DNA of 64,000 nt from Hydrogenimonas cancrithermarum (GCF_030296055.1 NZ_AP027370.1:1910501-1974500), one strand, 5' to 3'. Shown: positions 16,844-26,513, numbered from the stretch's first letter. The notes: generated by a model from the sequence alone, not told the origin. Numbers and translations: made by a program.

Positions 16844-17410
16844 TTATTTAACACCTTCGTTGAGTGTATCTATGAGATTGGATCTTTTCTTCTCGTTCGG
16901 ATTTCTATAATCGGGCTGGAAAGTATTTTTGACCAGCGGTTTGACATTGGCCTGGGGAACGTGACACTGTGAGCAGTTGAAACGCTGTTGTGCCAGATGG
17001 TCAAGTTTCTTTTGGGTTCTGAAATCCATGAAGTGTGTCGGTGGAATCGGTGTCGCGCCGACGCTCGATGCGACTTCTGGCATATGGCATCCCAAACATG
17101 CATTGTTGTTTCTCGTGATCGGAAGAAGACCATCCACGCTATGCGGAATGAGCGGTGGTGCATTCTCGTACGATCGCTCGAAGCGTTTTGCCGTACCGGG
17201 TGCCGCCGTAACATCCACTTTCTTGACCGGCGCGACACCTTTTTCGGTGTAGAGGTTCTCTTTGCGAAGACCAAGCTCCTCTTCCGTCACTATCGTATTG
17301 GAAGTGGCACTTTTTGTACTTTGGGCACTGCTCTCTTGCGATTTATCGGCACAAGCACTCATGCTCAATACCAATGCGGCCGAGAGCGCCATTAGAATCG
17401 TTTTTTTCAT
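16844..17410 (-). CDS. napB: NapB, dihaem cytochrome c subunit of nitrate reductase
   Basis: The 188-residue periplasmic protein has a lipoprotein-like signal (LVLSMSACAD, with Cys21 possible for lipidation), a low-complexity linker, and two haem sites CLGCH and CSQCH. It also has the conserved IPHSVDGLLPI and PPTHFMDF segments of NapB. It passes electrons from the NapGH branch to NapA. The gene follows napH with a 4-base overlap. Confidence 0.93.
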   Translation of the reverse strand: MKKTILMALSAALVLSMSACADKSQESSAQSTKSATSNTIVTEEELGLRKENLYTEKGVAPVKKVDVTAAPGTAKRFERSYENAPPLIPHSVDGLLPITRNNNACLGCHMPEVASSVGATPIPPTHFMDFRTQKKLDHLAQQRFNCSQCHVPQANVKPLVKNTFQPDYRNPNEKKRSNLIDTLNEGVK

Positions 17411-18237
17411 TGTTTTTCTCCTTTGGCTTTACGCGTTGTAAAATCTCTTATACTAAATCCAAGTGCGTCATCGTCACATACTTCAATGCAGCGTGCGCAG
17501 TTGACACATTCGCCCATGTTCACGGTTGTACTCTCTTTCCCAATCATGAAAAGGACCTCGGTTTCGGGGCATACATCTTTACATTTCATACAGAGCGTAC
17601 AGTTGGGCTGGTTGTGGCGAACACGGATTAGACTGAAGCGGCCGATCAGGGAGTAGAAACCTCCAAGTGGGCAGATATGACCGCACCAGCCGTTTTTGAC
17701 ACCGAAAAGATCGAAAAGAAAGATCGCAAGCAAAACGCCGCCGCCCATCCCCATACCGAAGATGATACCCCGGTTGAAGATCGTGATTGGGCTGACTAGC
17801 TCGAATGCCGCCAGGCCGGTCAGTGCCGAGATGATAAGTGATAGGCCTAGAACCCAGTAGCGGGCATTTCTGCTGACCCACACCTTTCTTTCGGTTTTGT
17901 CCAGCAGCAGCACACGACGCATCCAGTTGGCAAGGTCGGTGACCATATTGACCGGACAGACCCAGCTGCAAAAGGCACGGCCTCCGATAATGCCGTAAAA
18001 GAGCGTGATGATGGCAGCGCCGATAAAGACGTTGATGCCCATCATCGCACCAGCTGAAAGCATCTGCAGTACCGCAAATGGATCGGCCAACGGAATTTTG
18101 TCGAAGAGCAGCGATGCACTAAGTGTTCCCTTGAGGACGTTCCAGCCATAGGCGTTGCCGGCGAAATAAAGAAAGAGCAGCCCGATTTGTGTGATTCGGC
18201 GCAATATTAGATATCGCATTTTAAAGAGCTTATTCAT
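17407..18237 (-). CDS. napH: NapH, membrane quinol dehydrogenase subunit
   Basis: From the ATG at 18237, with GAGGAG eight bases upstream, the protein is 276 residues. It has four or five membrane helices, the two CxxxCP motifs CSWVCPVN and CGHICPLG facing the cytoplasm, and two C-terminal [4Fe-4S] sites (CTLCMKCKDVCP, CVNCARCIEVC). NapGH oxidises menaquinol and drives NapAB where napC is absent, as here. The start overlaps the napG stop. Confidence 0.93.
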   Translation of the reverse strand: MNKLFKMRYLILRRITQIGLLFLYFAGNAYGWNVLKGTLSASLLFDKIPLADPFAVLQMLSAGAMMGINVFIGAAIITLFYGIIGGRAFCSWVCPVNMVTDLANWMRRVLLLDKTERKVWVSRNARYWVLGLSLIISALTGLAAFELVSPITIFNRGIIFGMGMGGGVLLAIFLFDLFGVKNGWCGHICPLGGFYSLIGRFSLIRVRHNQPNCTLCMKCKDVCPETEVLFMIGKESTTVNMGECVNCARCIEVCDDDALGFSIRDFTTRKAKGEKQ

Positions 18238-19072
18238 TAAAGAGCTCCTCATCCATATTCAGGTAATCCTGCGGTTTCTTTTCACTGCGTTCGGTTTTGG
18301 TCTTGAGCTCCTGAAGATTGCGTTGTTTGATACGCTCCTGATCTTTTTCACTCCACCCTTTGACGTAGTAGTCACCCGGTTTTCCCATCGCGACTTCGCG
18401 CGGCAGGACAAAGATGGCCGGCTTTTCTGTCACACAGGCGTGTTCGCACAATCCGCACCCGGTGCAGTGATCGGCATGGACGATGGGAACCAGCTTGGCA
18501 TGTTTTCCGGTCCGTTCATTTCGGATAAACTCGATTGTGATCGCCTCGCCGAGAATCGGACAGGCCCGGTAGCATGCATCACACTGAATACCCCAATAAG
18601 CGATACACGATTCATGGTCGACGAGGGCAAGGCCCATTTTCGACTTGTTGATATCGAGTACTTTTTTTCCGTCTACGACGCTCGAGACCGAATCCTCATC
18701 CAGTGCACCTGTCGGACAGACGGGTACGCATGGAATATCCGTACACATATAGCACGGAATATCCCTCGGGATGAAATAGGGTGTTCCCATCGGTTTTCTA
18801 TCACCTGGTTTCGCCATGATCAGTGTGTCATAAGGACATGCTTCTGCACACTGACCGCACTTGATGCATGTACGGAGAAAGTCGTCTTCAGCCAAAGCAC
18901 CCGGTGGGCGTAGTGTCAAAGGCGCCGATTTGGCTTCCTCGACATAGCCTGTCCAGACGATGCCTCCAAGTGCGGAAAGGCCGATACTTTGAGCCATGAT
19001 ACTCAAAAAGCGCCGTCGCTCCGTCACTTTTGGTTTTTTGGTCGATTTGACTTTCTCTTGACGTTCGTTCAC
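18230..19072 (-). CDS. napG: NapG, periplasmic iron-sulfur subunit
   Basis: The 280-residue protein has a Tat-type N-terminus (ERRRFLSIMAQS) and four [4Fe-4S] binding clusters (CIKCGQCAEACP, CYMCTDIPCVPVCP, CDACYRACP, CTGCGLCEHAC). With NapH it transfers electrons from menaquinol to NapB in the periplasm. It lies 17 bases after napA, the standard order in this phylum. Confidence 0.93.
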   Translation of the reverse strand: MNERQEKVKSTKKPKVTERRRFLSIMAQSIGLSALGGIVWTGYVEEAKSAPLTLRPPGALAEDDFLRTCIKCGQCAEACPYDTLIMAKPGDRKPMGTPYFIPRDIPCYMCTDIPCVPVCPTGALDEDSVSSVVDGKKVLDINKSKMGLALVDHESCIAYWGIQCDACYRACPILGEAITIEFIRNERTGKHAKLVPIVHADHCTGCGLCEHACVTEKPAIFVLPREVAMGKPGDYYVKGWSEKDQERIKQRNLQELKTKTERSEKKPQDYLNMDEELFNE

Positions 19073-19089
19073 TTTATATCCTGTCTCTT

Positions 19090-21894
19090 TTATGCTTTAT
19101 AGATCTTGACCGCACATTTTTTGTAGTCAGTCTGTTTGGACATAGGACATGTATGGTCGAGACAAACTTTGTTGATGAAGACACGTTCGTCGAACCAAGG
19201 TACGAAAACCAGTCCTCTCGGTGGTCTGTTACGTCCACGTGTCTCGATATGTGCTTTGACTTTTCCGCGTCGGCTTTCAACCCACACCATATCGCCGTCT
19301 TTCAGCCCTTTTGCTTTGGCGTCGAGTGGGTTCATATAGCAGAGTGCTTCTGGCATTGCACGGAAGAGCTCCGGTACACGCATCGTCATCGTACCACTGT
19401 GCCAGTGCTCAATCACACGGCCTGTACAAAGCCATGTATCGTACTCTTTATCCGGCTGTTCGGTCGGATCCATATATGGTCTGAAAAAGATCTTCGCTTT
19501 GTTGTGAAGGTCGACTTTCCCCATCGATGGATCGATTTTTTTGAGACTTCCTCGCTTGAGAACTTTGAGTGCAGGCCCATAGAATGCAAACTCTTCACCC
19601 GGTTTTGCGTGTTTGCGTGCATACGGATCGTACTTGACATTGAAGCGCCATGGTGTATCTTTTCCGTCGACGACAGGCCATCGGAGTCCACGTACCCGAT
19701 GATAGGTATCGAAGTCTGCGAGATCGTGACCATGACCAAGACCAAATTTTCGATACTCTTCCCACAACGCTTTCTGGATAAAGAATCCATAACCTTTCCA
19801 CGGTTTGCCGTCGCTTCCGAGGACGTTTCGGTTGTCACCGAAGACTTCACTGTTATCGAATCCTTCTCCGATCGGGTCATCCGCCTTGAAGCTTCTGTAA
19901 TAATCGTTTGCGAAAAGGATTTCGAACATGGTTGTATCTTCGTTGTATCCCATCGCTTTCGCTTTTTCGATGACGTTTGGAAGTTTTTTGCCGCCTTTGA
20001 TCGTCGCTTCACCCCATAGATCTTTGACGGTGAAGCGCTTGGAAAGCTCGACCCACTGCCATGTATCACTCATCGCGTCGCCGACAGGAACGACCTGCTG
20101 ACGCCAGTGTTGCGTACGTCGCTCGGCGTTTCCGTATGCACCCCATTTTTCGTAGATCATGGCAGATGGTAGGACGAGGTCGGATACTTTTGCCGAGATA
20201 CCTGGATAACCGTCGGATGTAACGATGAAACAGTCCATCTTTCGTGCCGCTTTGATCCAGTGGTTGGCGTTTGCGGAGTCCTGATAGGGGTTGCATACGT
20301 TGACCCATGCGAATTTGATTTTTCCGTCTTCGATCTGACGGTGAATATTCATGATATGCTGATAACCGACTGGGTTGATCGTACCTTCGGGCAGCTTCCA
20401 TATTTTTTCGGTTATTTTTCGGTGTTTCGGGCTTTTGACAACCAAATCAGCTGGAAGGCGGTGGGTAAATGTACCGACTTCACGTGCCGTTCCGCATGCA
20501 GAAGGCTGTCCTGTGAGCGAGAATGCGCCCATGCCAGGTTTCGCCTGTTTGCCCAGAAGGAAGTGGACCATATAGGACTGTTCGTTGACCCACGATCCAC
20601 GATAGTGCTGGTTCATGCCCATTGTCCAGAAGCTGACCATTTTACGGCTCTTATCGATGTAGAGATCACGAAGTGCCTCAAGTTTTCCTTTGAAAACTTC
20701 GATACTTTCGTCCGGATCACCTTTTGCGACGCTTGCAACATAATCCAATGTATATGGCTCAAGGCCTTTTTTGAACTCTTCGAAGCTGATCTCCCAGTGT
20801 CCGAGCGCATGGCCGCGATGGACCATTTTCATATTGTCGCCCGCTTTGTAGCCCAGAGGGGCGAGTCCGCCGGCTTCTCTTTCGGTTACTGTATGATTCG
20901 CTTCTTCTTTGATTGTTTCGAGCTCTTTGTCGCTGTATCCCAGTTTTTTCGCTTCGTCCGGCATTCTCATTCCATAACCGGTTTCGACGAATCCTGTCGC
21001 GAAAATCGTGTGTTTCTTGACAAAATCCCAGTCGATCACTTCCGGATGATTGTAGACGATCTCTCGTGCGAGATAGTTCCACATTGCGAGATCGGAGCCC
21101 GGTCGGAAGATGATCTCCATGTCGGCAAGGTCGGAACATCGATGTCGATAAGTGGAAATGTTGACGACTTTGACACGTTCGGGGTCAGAGAGTTTTCGAT
21201 CGGTAACGCGTGCCCATAGAATCGGGTGCATCTCCGCCATGTTCGCGCCCCATGTTACGATCGTATCGGTGATTTCAATGTCGTCGTAGCAGCCGGCCGG
21301 TTCGTCGATACCGAATGTCTGGATAAATCCGACAACGGCAGAAGCCATACAATGGCGCGCGTTGGGATCGATGGCGTTGGAGCGGAAGCCCGCTTTCATC
21401 ATTTTTGCGGCGGCATAACCCTCCTGAATCGTATATTGTCCCGATCCGAAGACCGCGACCGCTTCAGGACCACCTTCCTTCAGCGCTTTTCTAATGGCGC
21501 GCTCCATTTCATCGAATGCGCGCTTCCAGCTGACAGGGCGGAATTTTCCCTGTTTGCTGAAATTGCCTTTTTCATCCATTCGCAGAAGTGGCGTCGTAAG
21601 ACGGTCGGCACCGTACATAATTTTCGCGTTGAAGTATCCTTTGATACAGTTCAGACCGCGATTGACAGGTGCTGCCGGGTCGCCTTTGACTGCAACGATC
21701 TTTCCTTCTTTGGTTGCGACCATGATACCGCATCCGGTACCACAGAATCGACAGACCGCCTTGTCCCATCGCCAGCCACTTTCGGCTGCACTGGCTTTGG
21801 CCTCTACTTCGGTAGGAACTGACATCCCAACAGCGCTTGCAGCCGTAGCGGCCGCCGCACTCTTGAGGAAGTCACGTCGTGACATAGATGACAT
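19090..21894 (-). CDS. napA: NapA, periplasmic nitrate reductase catalytic subunit
   Basis: The 934-residue molybdoenzyme has a Tat signal ([14 protein letters not shown]), a [4Fe-4S] motif CRFCGTGC near residue 48, and the Mo-ligand Cys within [15 protein letters not shown]. It reduces nitrate to nitrite with bis-MGD in the periplasm. The length of about 930 residues is the Campylobacterota form, longer than enterobacterial NapA. It is the first gene of napAGHBFLD. An FNR-type box lies 138 bp upstream with a TAAAAT -10 at 22004-22009. Confidence 0.97.
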   Translation of the reverse strand: MSSMSRRDFLKSAAAATAASAVGMSVPTEVEAKASAAESGWRWDKAVCRFCGTGCGIMVATKEGKIVAVKGDPAAPVNRGLNCIKGYFNAKIMYGADRLTTPLLRMDEKGNFSKQGKFRPVSWKRAFDEMERAIRKALKEGGPEAVAVFGSGQYTIQEGYAAAKMMKAGFRSNAIDPNARHCMASAVVGFIQTFGIDEPAGCYDDIEITDTIVTWGANMAEMHPILWARVTDRKLSDPERVKVVNISTYRHRCSDLADMEIIFRPGSDLAMWNYLAREIVYNHPEVIDWDFVKKHTIFATGFVETGYGMRMPDEAKKLGYSDKELETIKEEANHTVTEREAGGLAPLGYKAGDNMKMVHRGHALGHWEISFEEFKKGLEPYTLDYVASVAKGDPDESIEVFKGKLEALRDLYIDKSRKMVSFWTMGMNQHYRGSWVNEQSYMVHFLLGKQAKPGMGAFSLTGQPSACGTAREVGTFTHRLPADLVVKSPKHRKITEKIWKLPEGTINPVGYQHIMNIHRQIEDGKIKFAWVNVCNPYQDSANANHWIKAARKMDCFIVTSDGYPGISAKVSDLVLPSAMIYEKWGAYGNAERRTQHWRQQVVPVGDAMSDTWQWVELSKRFTVKDLWGEATIKGGKKLPNVIEKAKAMGYNEDTTMFEILFANDYYRSFKADDPIGEGFDNSEVFGDNRNVLGSDGKPWKGYGFFIQKALWEEYRKFGLGHGHDLADFDTYHRVRGLRWPVVDGKDTPWRFNVKYDPYARKHAKPGEEFAFYGPALKVLKRGSLKKIDPSMGKVDLHNKAKIFFRPYMDPTEQPDKEYDTWLCTGRVIEHWHSGTMTMRVPELFRAMPEALCYMNPLDAKAKGLKDGDMVWVESRRGKVKAHIETRGRNRPPRGLVFVPWFDERVFINKVCLDHTCPMSKQTDYKKCAVKIYKA

Positions 21895-22237
21895 ATTTAC
21901 CTCCTAATAAATTTGCACGTTTCTGGAATCACCAAGCGCCCAGATTCAAAGAATTATTTTAATTATTCCTTGAATCCAGGCACTAAGACTCCAACACAAA
22001 TTTATTTTACATGAGTCCGACTGAATTCTTCTTGATTTATGTCAAAAATATTTATGAATGAGACAAAAAAACTAAATAATGAAAAAAAGATTAATATTAT
22101 TTATTAACTTATCTATTATGAGTAAGATTGATTGCTTTTATAATCGAAGCTGAATTGTATGAAAAATCAGAATACTAAAGTCGAACACGTAGTTACGCTG
22201 GAAGAGAGTGTTTTTCGTTTGTTTTGAAAGAGGAGTG
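21895..22237. other. Intergenic region upstream of napA
   Basis: This AT-rich 343-bp stretch holds the napA ribosome site (AGGAGG at its left end), a putative -10 at 22004-22009 and the FNR-type box at 22032-22045. Between 22046 and 22237 I see no gene, repeat or terminator-like stem. Confidence 0.6.
22032..22045 (-). promoter_or_regulatory. FNR/DNR-type operator of the nap operon, TTGATTTATGTCAA
   Basis: The box centre is exactly 32 bp from the centre of TAAAAT (minus strand, 22004-22009), the class II FNR geometry. It would activate napA at low oxygen or with nitrogen oxides. The candidate regulator is encoded just to the right (22238-22885). Confidence 0.75.
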
Positions 22238-22885
22238 TTATAAATAGAAAGTTTCGAGACCCTCCTTGTCAAGAATAATAATCTCATCTTTCTGTTTTTC
22301 GATGAGGCCAAGTGTTGAGAGTTTTTTCAAAATTCGTGAAAGCGTCTCCGGTGTCATGTTCAAATCGGCGGCGATCATGCTTTTTTTGAGTTTTGAAATT
22401 TCATCACCATGCTCGCAGATAAATTTCGCTACTCTGGCCGTTGAATTCATCACCATATTGGTTGCAATGACGTTTTCTAGATATTTGATCTTTTTCGAAA
22501 GCGATTTGATAAATGCAAATGAAACCTCGGAATCTTTGAGAAACTCCTGCTCGAATGCTTCATAGTTTATGACTAGGGCTTTCCCATCGGTTTCGAATTC
22601 GGCGGATGCGGGGTAGCACATATGTTCAAGGTTGACAATTTCTGCAATCATGTCGATCGGGAAAAAGTGATGAAGGATCACTTTGTTTCCCTTTTGATCT
22701 GTTTTGTATACCTGTAATATACCATCAATGAGGATGATCAGAGATTTTGCTTTGTCTCCTTCGAAAAAAACGATCGATCCCTTTTTGTATTCCACAACAT
22801 TGGAGATCTCTTCGAGACGTGCAAACTGCTTGTCGTCCAAATGACGAAAAAGATAGAATTTTTTTAATTGGCTCAGTATATTCAT
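22238..22885 (-). CDS. Crp/Fnr-family regulator, DNR/NnrR-like
   Basis: The roughly 215-residue protein has an N-terminal cyclic-nucleotide-type beta-roll (about 15-110), a dimer helix and a C-terminal helix-turn-helix. The recognition helix reads TPETLSRIL. Its E-x-x-S-R signature is the one FNR uses to read TTGAT half-sites, which is exactly the box found nine times here. It lacks the N-terminal Cys cluster of oxygen-sensing FNR, so it is closer to DNR, NnrR or NssR regulators that respond to NO. The start at 22885 overlaps the upstream small gene; an ATG at 22894 is also possible. Confidence 0.85.
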   Translation of the reverse strand: MNILSQLKKFYLFRHLDDKQFARLEEISNVVEYKKGSIVFFEGDKAKSLIILIDGILQVYKTDQKGNKVILHHFFPIDMIAEIVNLEHMCYPASAEFETDGKALVINYEAFEQEFLKDSEVSFAFIKSLSKKIKYLENVIATNMVMNSTARVAKFICEHGDEISKLKKSMIAADLNMTPETLSRILKKLSTLGLIEKQKDEIIILDKEGLETFYL

Positions 22886-22886
22886 A

Positions 22887-23072
22887 TCATGCATATCTTA
22901 AAAAAAGTCCGATGATGATCGAAAGCAATACCACGATCGAAAGCATCACAGGTGTATAGATTTTTTTCGGAATTGGATAGTGTCTATCGATCCATTCGGT
23001 AATTTTCATTGCAGGAAAAATCATGAAAAAGAGCATCACGATACTAAAGACTAAGGTGAGGACTATGTTCAA
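22887..23072 (-). CDS. Small two-helix membrane protein upstream of the regulator
   Basis: A 61-residue protein if the TTG at 23072 is used, which has AAGGA seven bases upstream; another TTG at 23087 adds five residues. Two membrane helices (about 3-22 and 40-58) flank a short loop IDRHYPIPKK. The stop overlaps the Crp/Fnr regulator start region, so they are co-transcribed. I do not recognise the family. Confidence 0.6.
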   Translation of the reverse strand: MNIVLTLVFSIVMLFFMIFPAMKITEWIDRHYPIPKKIYTPVMLSIVVLLSIIIGLFLRYA

Positions 23073-23145
23073 GATGTTTCCTTGCAAACTTTAATAATGC
23101 TGAGAAGTATAGAGTGAATTACCTAAGAAATAGTTTAGGGCAGTG

Positions 23146-23159
23146 TTGATGTAGGTCAA
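23146..23159 (+). promoter_or_regulatory. FNR/DNR-type operator, TTGATGTAGGTCAA
   Basis: The box is centred 32 bp upstream of TACCAT (23182-23187), a plausible -10, in front of the membrane protein gene at 23213. The right half-site reads GTCAA, as in most copies in this window. Confidence 0.6.
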
Positions 23160-23212
23160 AATATTTCCAGCTAATCTATGTTACCATTGATTCCAAAAAA
23201 CTGGGATTTTGA

Positions 23213-23611
23213 ATGCAGAAATTTTTCTATCTCGAAGGCGGTTATCTGATTCTCGCTGCGGTCGTCCTGCTTGTGACACTCTTTGTGACAACGCGTCCAT
23301 TTATGGGGAAAAATGCAAAGAAAAAGGGGTTGATGGCTGTTTCGGCCATTCTTGCAGTGATGATCGGCGGACACTACTGGGTAACGATGGATAGGATGGA
23401 GAAAGTGAAGCAGGCCTTTGAAAATGGGGATGAAATTATCTGTGAAAGCCGGCTGATTCGCAAAGGTGCCCAATCTATCATTCTTAAAAAAACTTTGGGA
23501 TGGCGTATTGAAGGGGATTACTTTGTTTCAGACGCTTACAGTCGCCCTTTTTTTATGGCACGTTGCATCATATATAAAAAAGCTCAAAACAACATTTTGA
23601 AAAAGCCCTGA
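23213..23611 (+). CDS. Hypothetical membrane-anchored protein
   Basis: The 132-residue protein has two N-terminal membrane helices (about 9-27 and 38-56) and a basic soluble C-terminal domain containing two Cys. No family is recognised. An FNR-type box and -10 lie in front, so it is likely made under denitrifying conditions. It lies between the regulator and the nor genes. A stem (23602-23623) overlaps its stop codon and may end transcription. Confidence 0.65.
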   Translation: MQKFFYLEGGYLILAAVVLLVTLFVTTRPFMGKNAKKKGLMAVSAILAVMIGGHYWVTMDRMEKVKQAFENGDEIICESRLIRKGAQSIILKKTLGWRIEGDYFVSDAYSRPFFMARCIIYKKAQNNILKKP

Positions 23612-23623
23612 AATATGGGCTTT
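23602..23623 (+). terminator. Possible terminator stem
   Basis: AAAGCCC and GGGCTTT form a 7-bp stem with an 8-base loop overlapping the stop codon at 23609-23611. There is no strong T run after it, so termination is uncertain. Confidence 0.35.
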
Positions 23624-23693
23624 GAGCCCAACTATCTTAAAACCAACTAAAACAAAAAATTCATCTTCTAAATTACAAAAAAATCGCTTCTTC

Positions 23694-23707
23694 TTGATGT
23701 ATGTCAA
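23694..23707 (+). promoter_or_regulatory. FNR/DNR-type operator of the nor-nir operon, TTGATGTATGTCAA
   Basis: The box centre is exactly 32 bp from the centre of CATAAT (23730-23735). The first gene downstream starts at 23777, and genes are packed without gaps to 32745, so this site probably controls the whole nor-nir unit. Confidence 0.75.
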
Positions 23708-23776
23708 TCCCAAATCCGATAAAAATTGTCATAATTGACGTATGCCTTGTTTGGGGTATATAACGAAAGGAGTGTC

Positions 23777-24118
23777 ATGGAACCTGTGATCTATATGCCG
23801 CAGATTGCGTCGGATCAGTTTTTGGGAATATTTGTTGTGGCAACACTCGTACTGGTATTCGGGGTGGGTTTTGCTGCAGCGATTACACTCTCGAAAATGG
23901 GATTTATCTCCAGGAGATGGCAGCTTGTCGGCTATATATTCTGGATATTGCAGGCTTACAGTTTGTACGATCTCGCTGTTCGGATTCAAAGCAGTCCATT
24001 TACGACGAAAGTATTGTTGGTAGCGATGGTGGCGTATCTCTTTGCGCCGCATCTGTACTTCTACCTGATCGACGAGTCGGAAAAACGCTATGAATCCGCC
24101 AATGACGGACAACTATAA
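23777..24118 (+). CDS. Three-helix membrane protein at the head of the nor-nir operon
   Basis: The 113-residue protein has three membrane helices (about 14-36, 47-62 and 73-93) and a short charged tail. The ATG at 23777 has AAAGGAG upstream; a longer frame to 23735 would start at the -10 element and is unlikely. It is 16 bases before norC. I do not recognise the family. Its position suggests a role in assembly or function of the NO reductase. Confidence 0.7.
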   Translation: MEPVIYMPQIASDQFLGIFVVATLVLVFGVGFAAAITLSKMGFISRRWQLVGYIFWILQAYSLYDLAVRIQSSPFTTKVLLVAMVAYLFAPHLYFYLIDESEKRYESANDGQL

Positions 24119-24134
24119 AAACAAAGGAGGAGTG

Positions 24135-24800
24135 ATGAGCAAGAAGAGTGCTTCTGTCTGGACGAGTATACCGTTTTGGCGTCGTTCGGCAGCATGGGTA
24201 ACCGGTACGGCAACCGTACTTTTGATCTGGCTAACGTTCGATACGATGGGGCAGATCGCAATGGGTAGCGATGCCGATCTTGAAAAAGGGATCAAACATA
24301 GGATTCCCGCTGCATCGGTCATCAACTATCATATCGATTATGTGATGGATGAAAAGCGTGGGCACGAGGTTCCGGTTATCGGAGAAAAAGAGCCGTTTTT
24401 CGGCAAAGAGTGGAGCAATCAGGAAGCGGCGGACCTGCTGCATCTTGGTAAACTCGCTTCACAGGCAAAAAACTGTATGAACTGCCATACGCTTCTGGGC
24501 AACGGTGCCTATTACGCACCGGATCTGACCAAAGCGTGGCTTGATACAAAATGGAATGATGGCACAATGACCGGTATTACCGGCAAAGAGACGAAAGAGG
24601 AAGCGATGGCGGAATTTTTGATGCATCCTTCCCGATATCCTACGCATGCGCGTATGATGCCAAACCTGGGAATTACGAAAAAAGAAGCGGTTGCGTTGGT
24701 TGCATTCTTGAAACATATGAGTTCTATCGATACCAACGGTTTCCCCCGTAACTTCTCCCAGTCTGCGAAACGTTTAGAAGGAGGTACACATGCTCACTAG
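24135..24800 (+). CDS. norC: NorC, cytochrome c subunit of NO reductase
   Basis: The 221-residue protein has one N-terminal membrane helix (about 18-36) and one haem site C114-M-N-C117-H118 followed by TLLGNGAYYAPDL, the NorC signature. It passes electrons from periplasmic cytochromes to NorB. It is longer than the usual 150 residues because of a loop between the helix and the haem. A strong AGGAGG precedes the ATG. norB overlaps its end by 11 bases. Confidence 0.93.
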   Translation: MSKKSASVWTSIPFWRRSAAWVTGTATVLLIWLTFDTMGQIAMGSDADLEKGIKHRIPAASVINYHIDYVMDEKRGHEVPVIGEKEPFFGKEWSNQEAADLLHLGKLASQAKNCMNCHTLLGNGAYYAPDLTKAWLDTKWNDGTMTGITGKETKEEAMAEFLMHPSRYPTHARMMPNLGITKKEAVALVAFLKHMSSIDTNGFPRNFSQSAKRLEGGTHAH

Positions 24801-26244
24801 TGCACATTTGAAGTATGAATCGCAAAAACTTGCGATGAACTATTTTCGCGTAGCGATCGTCCTGTTCGGCGCACAGTTGCTGATGGGTCTCATTGCCGCG
24901 ATTCAATTTCTATATCCTGGGTTCTTGTTCGAACTTTTTGACTTCAGTGTCGCCCGGATGGTGCATATCAACGCACTTGTCGTCTGGATGCTTTTCGCCA
25001 TGATCGGATCGGTCTACTACATGATCCCTGACGAAACGGGCGAAGAGGCTGTTGCGATCGGCCTTGGAAAGTTGGCATTCTGGGTTTTGACCGCCGCCGT
25101 TACGGTTGTCGTTCTGGTCTACATCTTTATACAGGTCGGGTCTGCAAGCGAAACGACAATCTGGTTCATCAATGAAGGACGCGAATATCTTGAAGCCCCA
25201 CGCTGGGCAGACATCGGTATTGTCGTCGTCGTTCTTATCTTTTACTGGAACGTTTTCGCGACCTACATGAAAGGGCGCAGAACCGGTATTATGACCGTTA
25301 TGGTTGCGAACCTTTTTGCCTTGGCGGGCCTCTATCTGTGCGGTATGTTCTTTACCGACAACATCTCCATGGACCAGTACTGGTGGTGGTGGGTCATTCA
25401 CCTTTGGGTTGAAGCGACATGGGAAGTTTTCGTCGGTACACTTGCCGCATACGCCCTTATCAAGATTCTCGGTGCGAAACGAGAGATTGTCGAAATGTGG
25501 TTATGGATTGAAGTTCTGATGCTTTTTGGTTCAGGTATCCTTGGCCTCGGACACCACTACTTCTGGATCGGTACACCTGAGTACTGGTGGGAAATCGGTG
25601 CACTCTTCAGTGCCCTGGAACCGGTTCCGCTGGTTGCGATGTTCGTTCATGTCCTTTATGATTGGGGCAAAGAACAGGGGCATTGCGAAGCGAAAGGCAA
25701 CGCGCATGCTATCAACAATACGCCTGCCATGGCATGGATTGCGGCCAACGCGTTCGGAAACTTCCTTGGTGCAGGTATCTGGGGATTTTTCCACACATTG
25801 CCACAGGTCAATATCTATACACACGGTACGCAGTTTACGGCGGCACACGGCCACCTGGCGTTCTTCGGCGCTTATGCGACGATTCTTATCGGAATGATGT
25901 ATCTCGCTGTGCAGGGTGCATACGGTGTCAAAACTATGAAGATGACATTCAAGACAAAAATGTCGCTTTTCCTCATCATTTTCGGTGTACTCGGTATGAC
26001 GGTCGCATTGACGATCGCCGGATATGAGCAGGTTCTCGTCGAACGTGCGGATCTTGGTGGCGGATGGGATGCATTCTTCATCGCACAGGAACTGCCTTGG
26101 TACGTACAGGCTCAGGCGTGGCGCTTGGTGATGGGCCTCGTCACCTTTGCGGGATTCGTTTATCTCGCATGGGACCTTTTGACTATCGGAAAAGTCACAG
26201 CTACTGAGGAAGCAGCTGAAGGCATGGCCGCTCAAGCGGCATAA
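24790..26244 (+). CDS. norB: NorB, catalytic subunit of cytochrome c-dependent NO reductase
   Basis: The 484-residue protein has 12 membrane helices and reduces 2 NO to N2O. The helix VI motif WWWWVIHLWVEATWEVF holds the non-haem iron His and the Glu four residues later that mark cNOR. Other conserved His lie in GHHYFWIG and HGHLAFFGAYA. It has no N-terminal quinol-oxidase extension, so it is the cNor type and partners NorC. This is a useful in-window standard for the divergent haem-copper subunit at 56681. Confidence 0.96.
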   Translation: MLTSAHLKYESQKLAMNYFRVAIVLFGAQLLMGLIAAIQFLYPGFLFELFDFSVARMVHINALVVWMLFAMIGSVYYMIPDETGEEAVAIGLGKLAFWVLTAAVTVVVLVYIFIQVGSASETTIWFINEGREYLEAPRWADIGIVVVVLIFYWNVFATYMKGRRTGIMTVMVANLFALAGLYLCGMFFTDNISMDQYWWWWVIHLWVEATWEVFVGTLAAYALIKILGAKREIVEMWLWIEVLMLFGSGILGLGHHYFWIGTPEYWWEIGALFSALEPVPLVAMFVHVLYDWGKEQGHCEAKGNAHAINNTPAMAWIAANAFGNFLGAGIWGFFHTLPQVNIYTHGTQFTAAHGHLAFFGAYATILIGMMYLAVQGAYGVKTMKMTFKTKMSLFLIIFGVLGMTVALTIAGYEQVLVERADLGGGWDAFFIAQELPWYVQAQAWRLVMGLVTFAGFVYLAWDLLTIGKVTATEEAAEGMAAQAA

Positions 26245-26308
26245 AAGTGAGGAAGAGGTTGCTCTTCCTTACGATTTATATTTAATATAAGAATGAAAGG
26301 AGTAAACT

Positions 26309-26464
26309 ATGTGGGAAGCATGTACAGATCTGGCATGCGGCAATTTGTTTGCATGGCTGAATCAAGGTCCGTTAACGCTTACGATCTTTTTGCATACGGT
26401 CATCGTCATCCCGATGTTCTTCATCTATTTTCAGGAGAAGAAACGTCTGGAACAAGGTGAGTAG
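26309..26464 (+). CDS. 51-residue single-helix microprotein between norB and nirS
   Basis: The reading frame starts at an ATG preceded by AAAGGAG and encodes MWEACTDLACGNLFAWLNQG, then a membrane helix (about 22-41) and a basic tail (QEKKRLEQGE). Two Cys lie in the short N-terminal part. It sits in the 270-bp gap between norB and the cd1 gene, so it is part of the operon. It may be a small subunit or assembly factor for NorBC, comparable in size to CydX or CcoQ, but that is inference. Confidence 0.65.
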   Translation: MWEACTDLACGNLFAWLNQGPLTLTIFLHTVIVIPMFFIYFQEKKRLEQGE

Positions 26465-26513
26465 CCTTCGGGCTGCTTTTGTGGGGAGGGCTTATCCAAA
26501 TAAAGGAGAGAAT

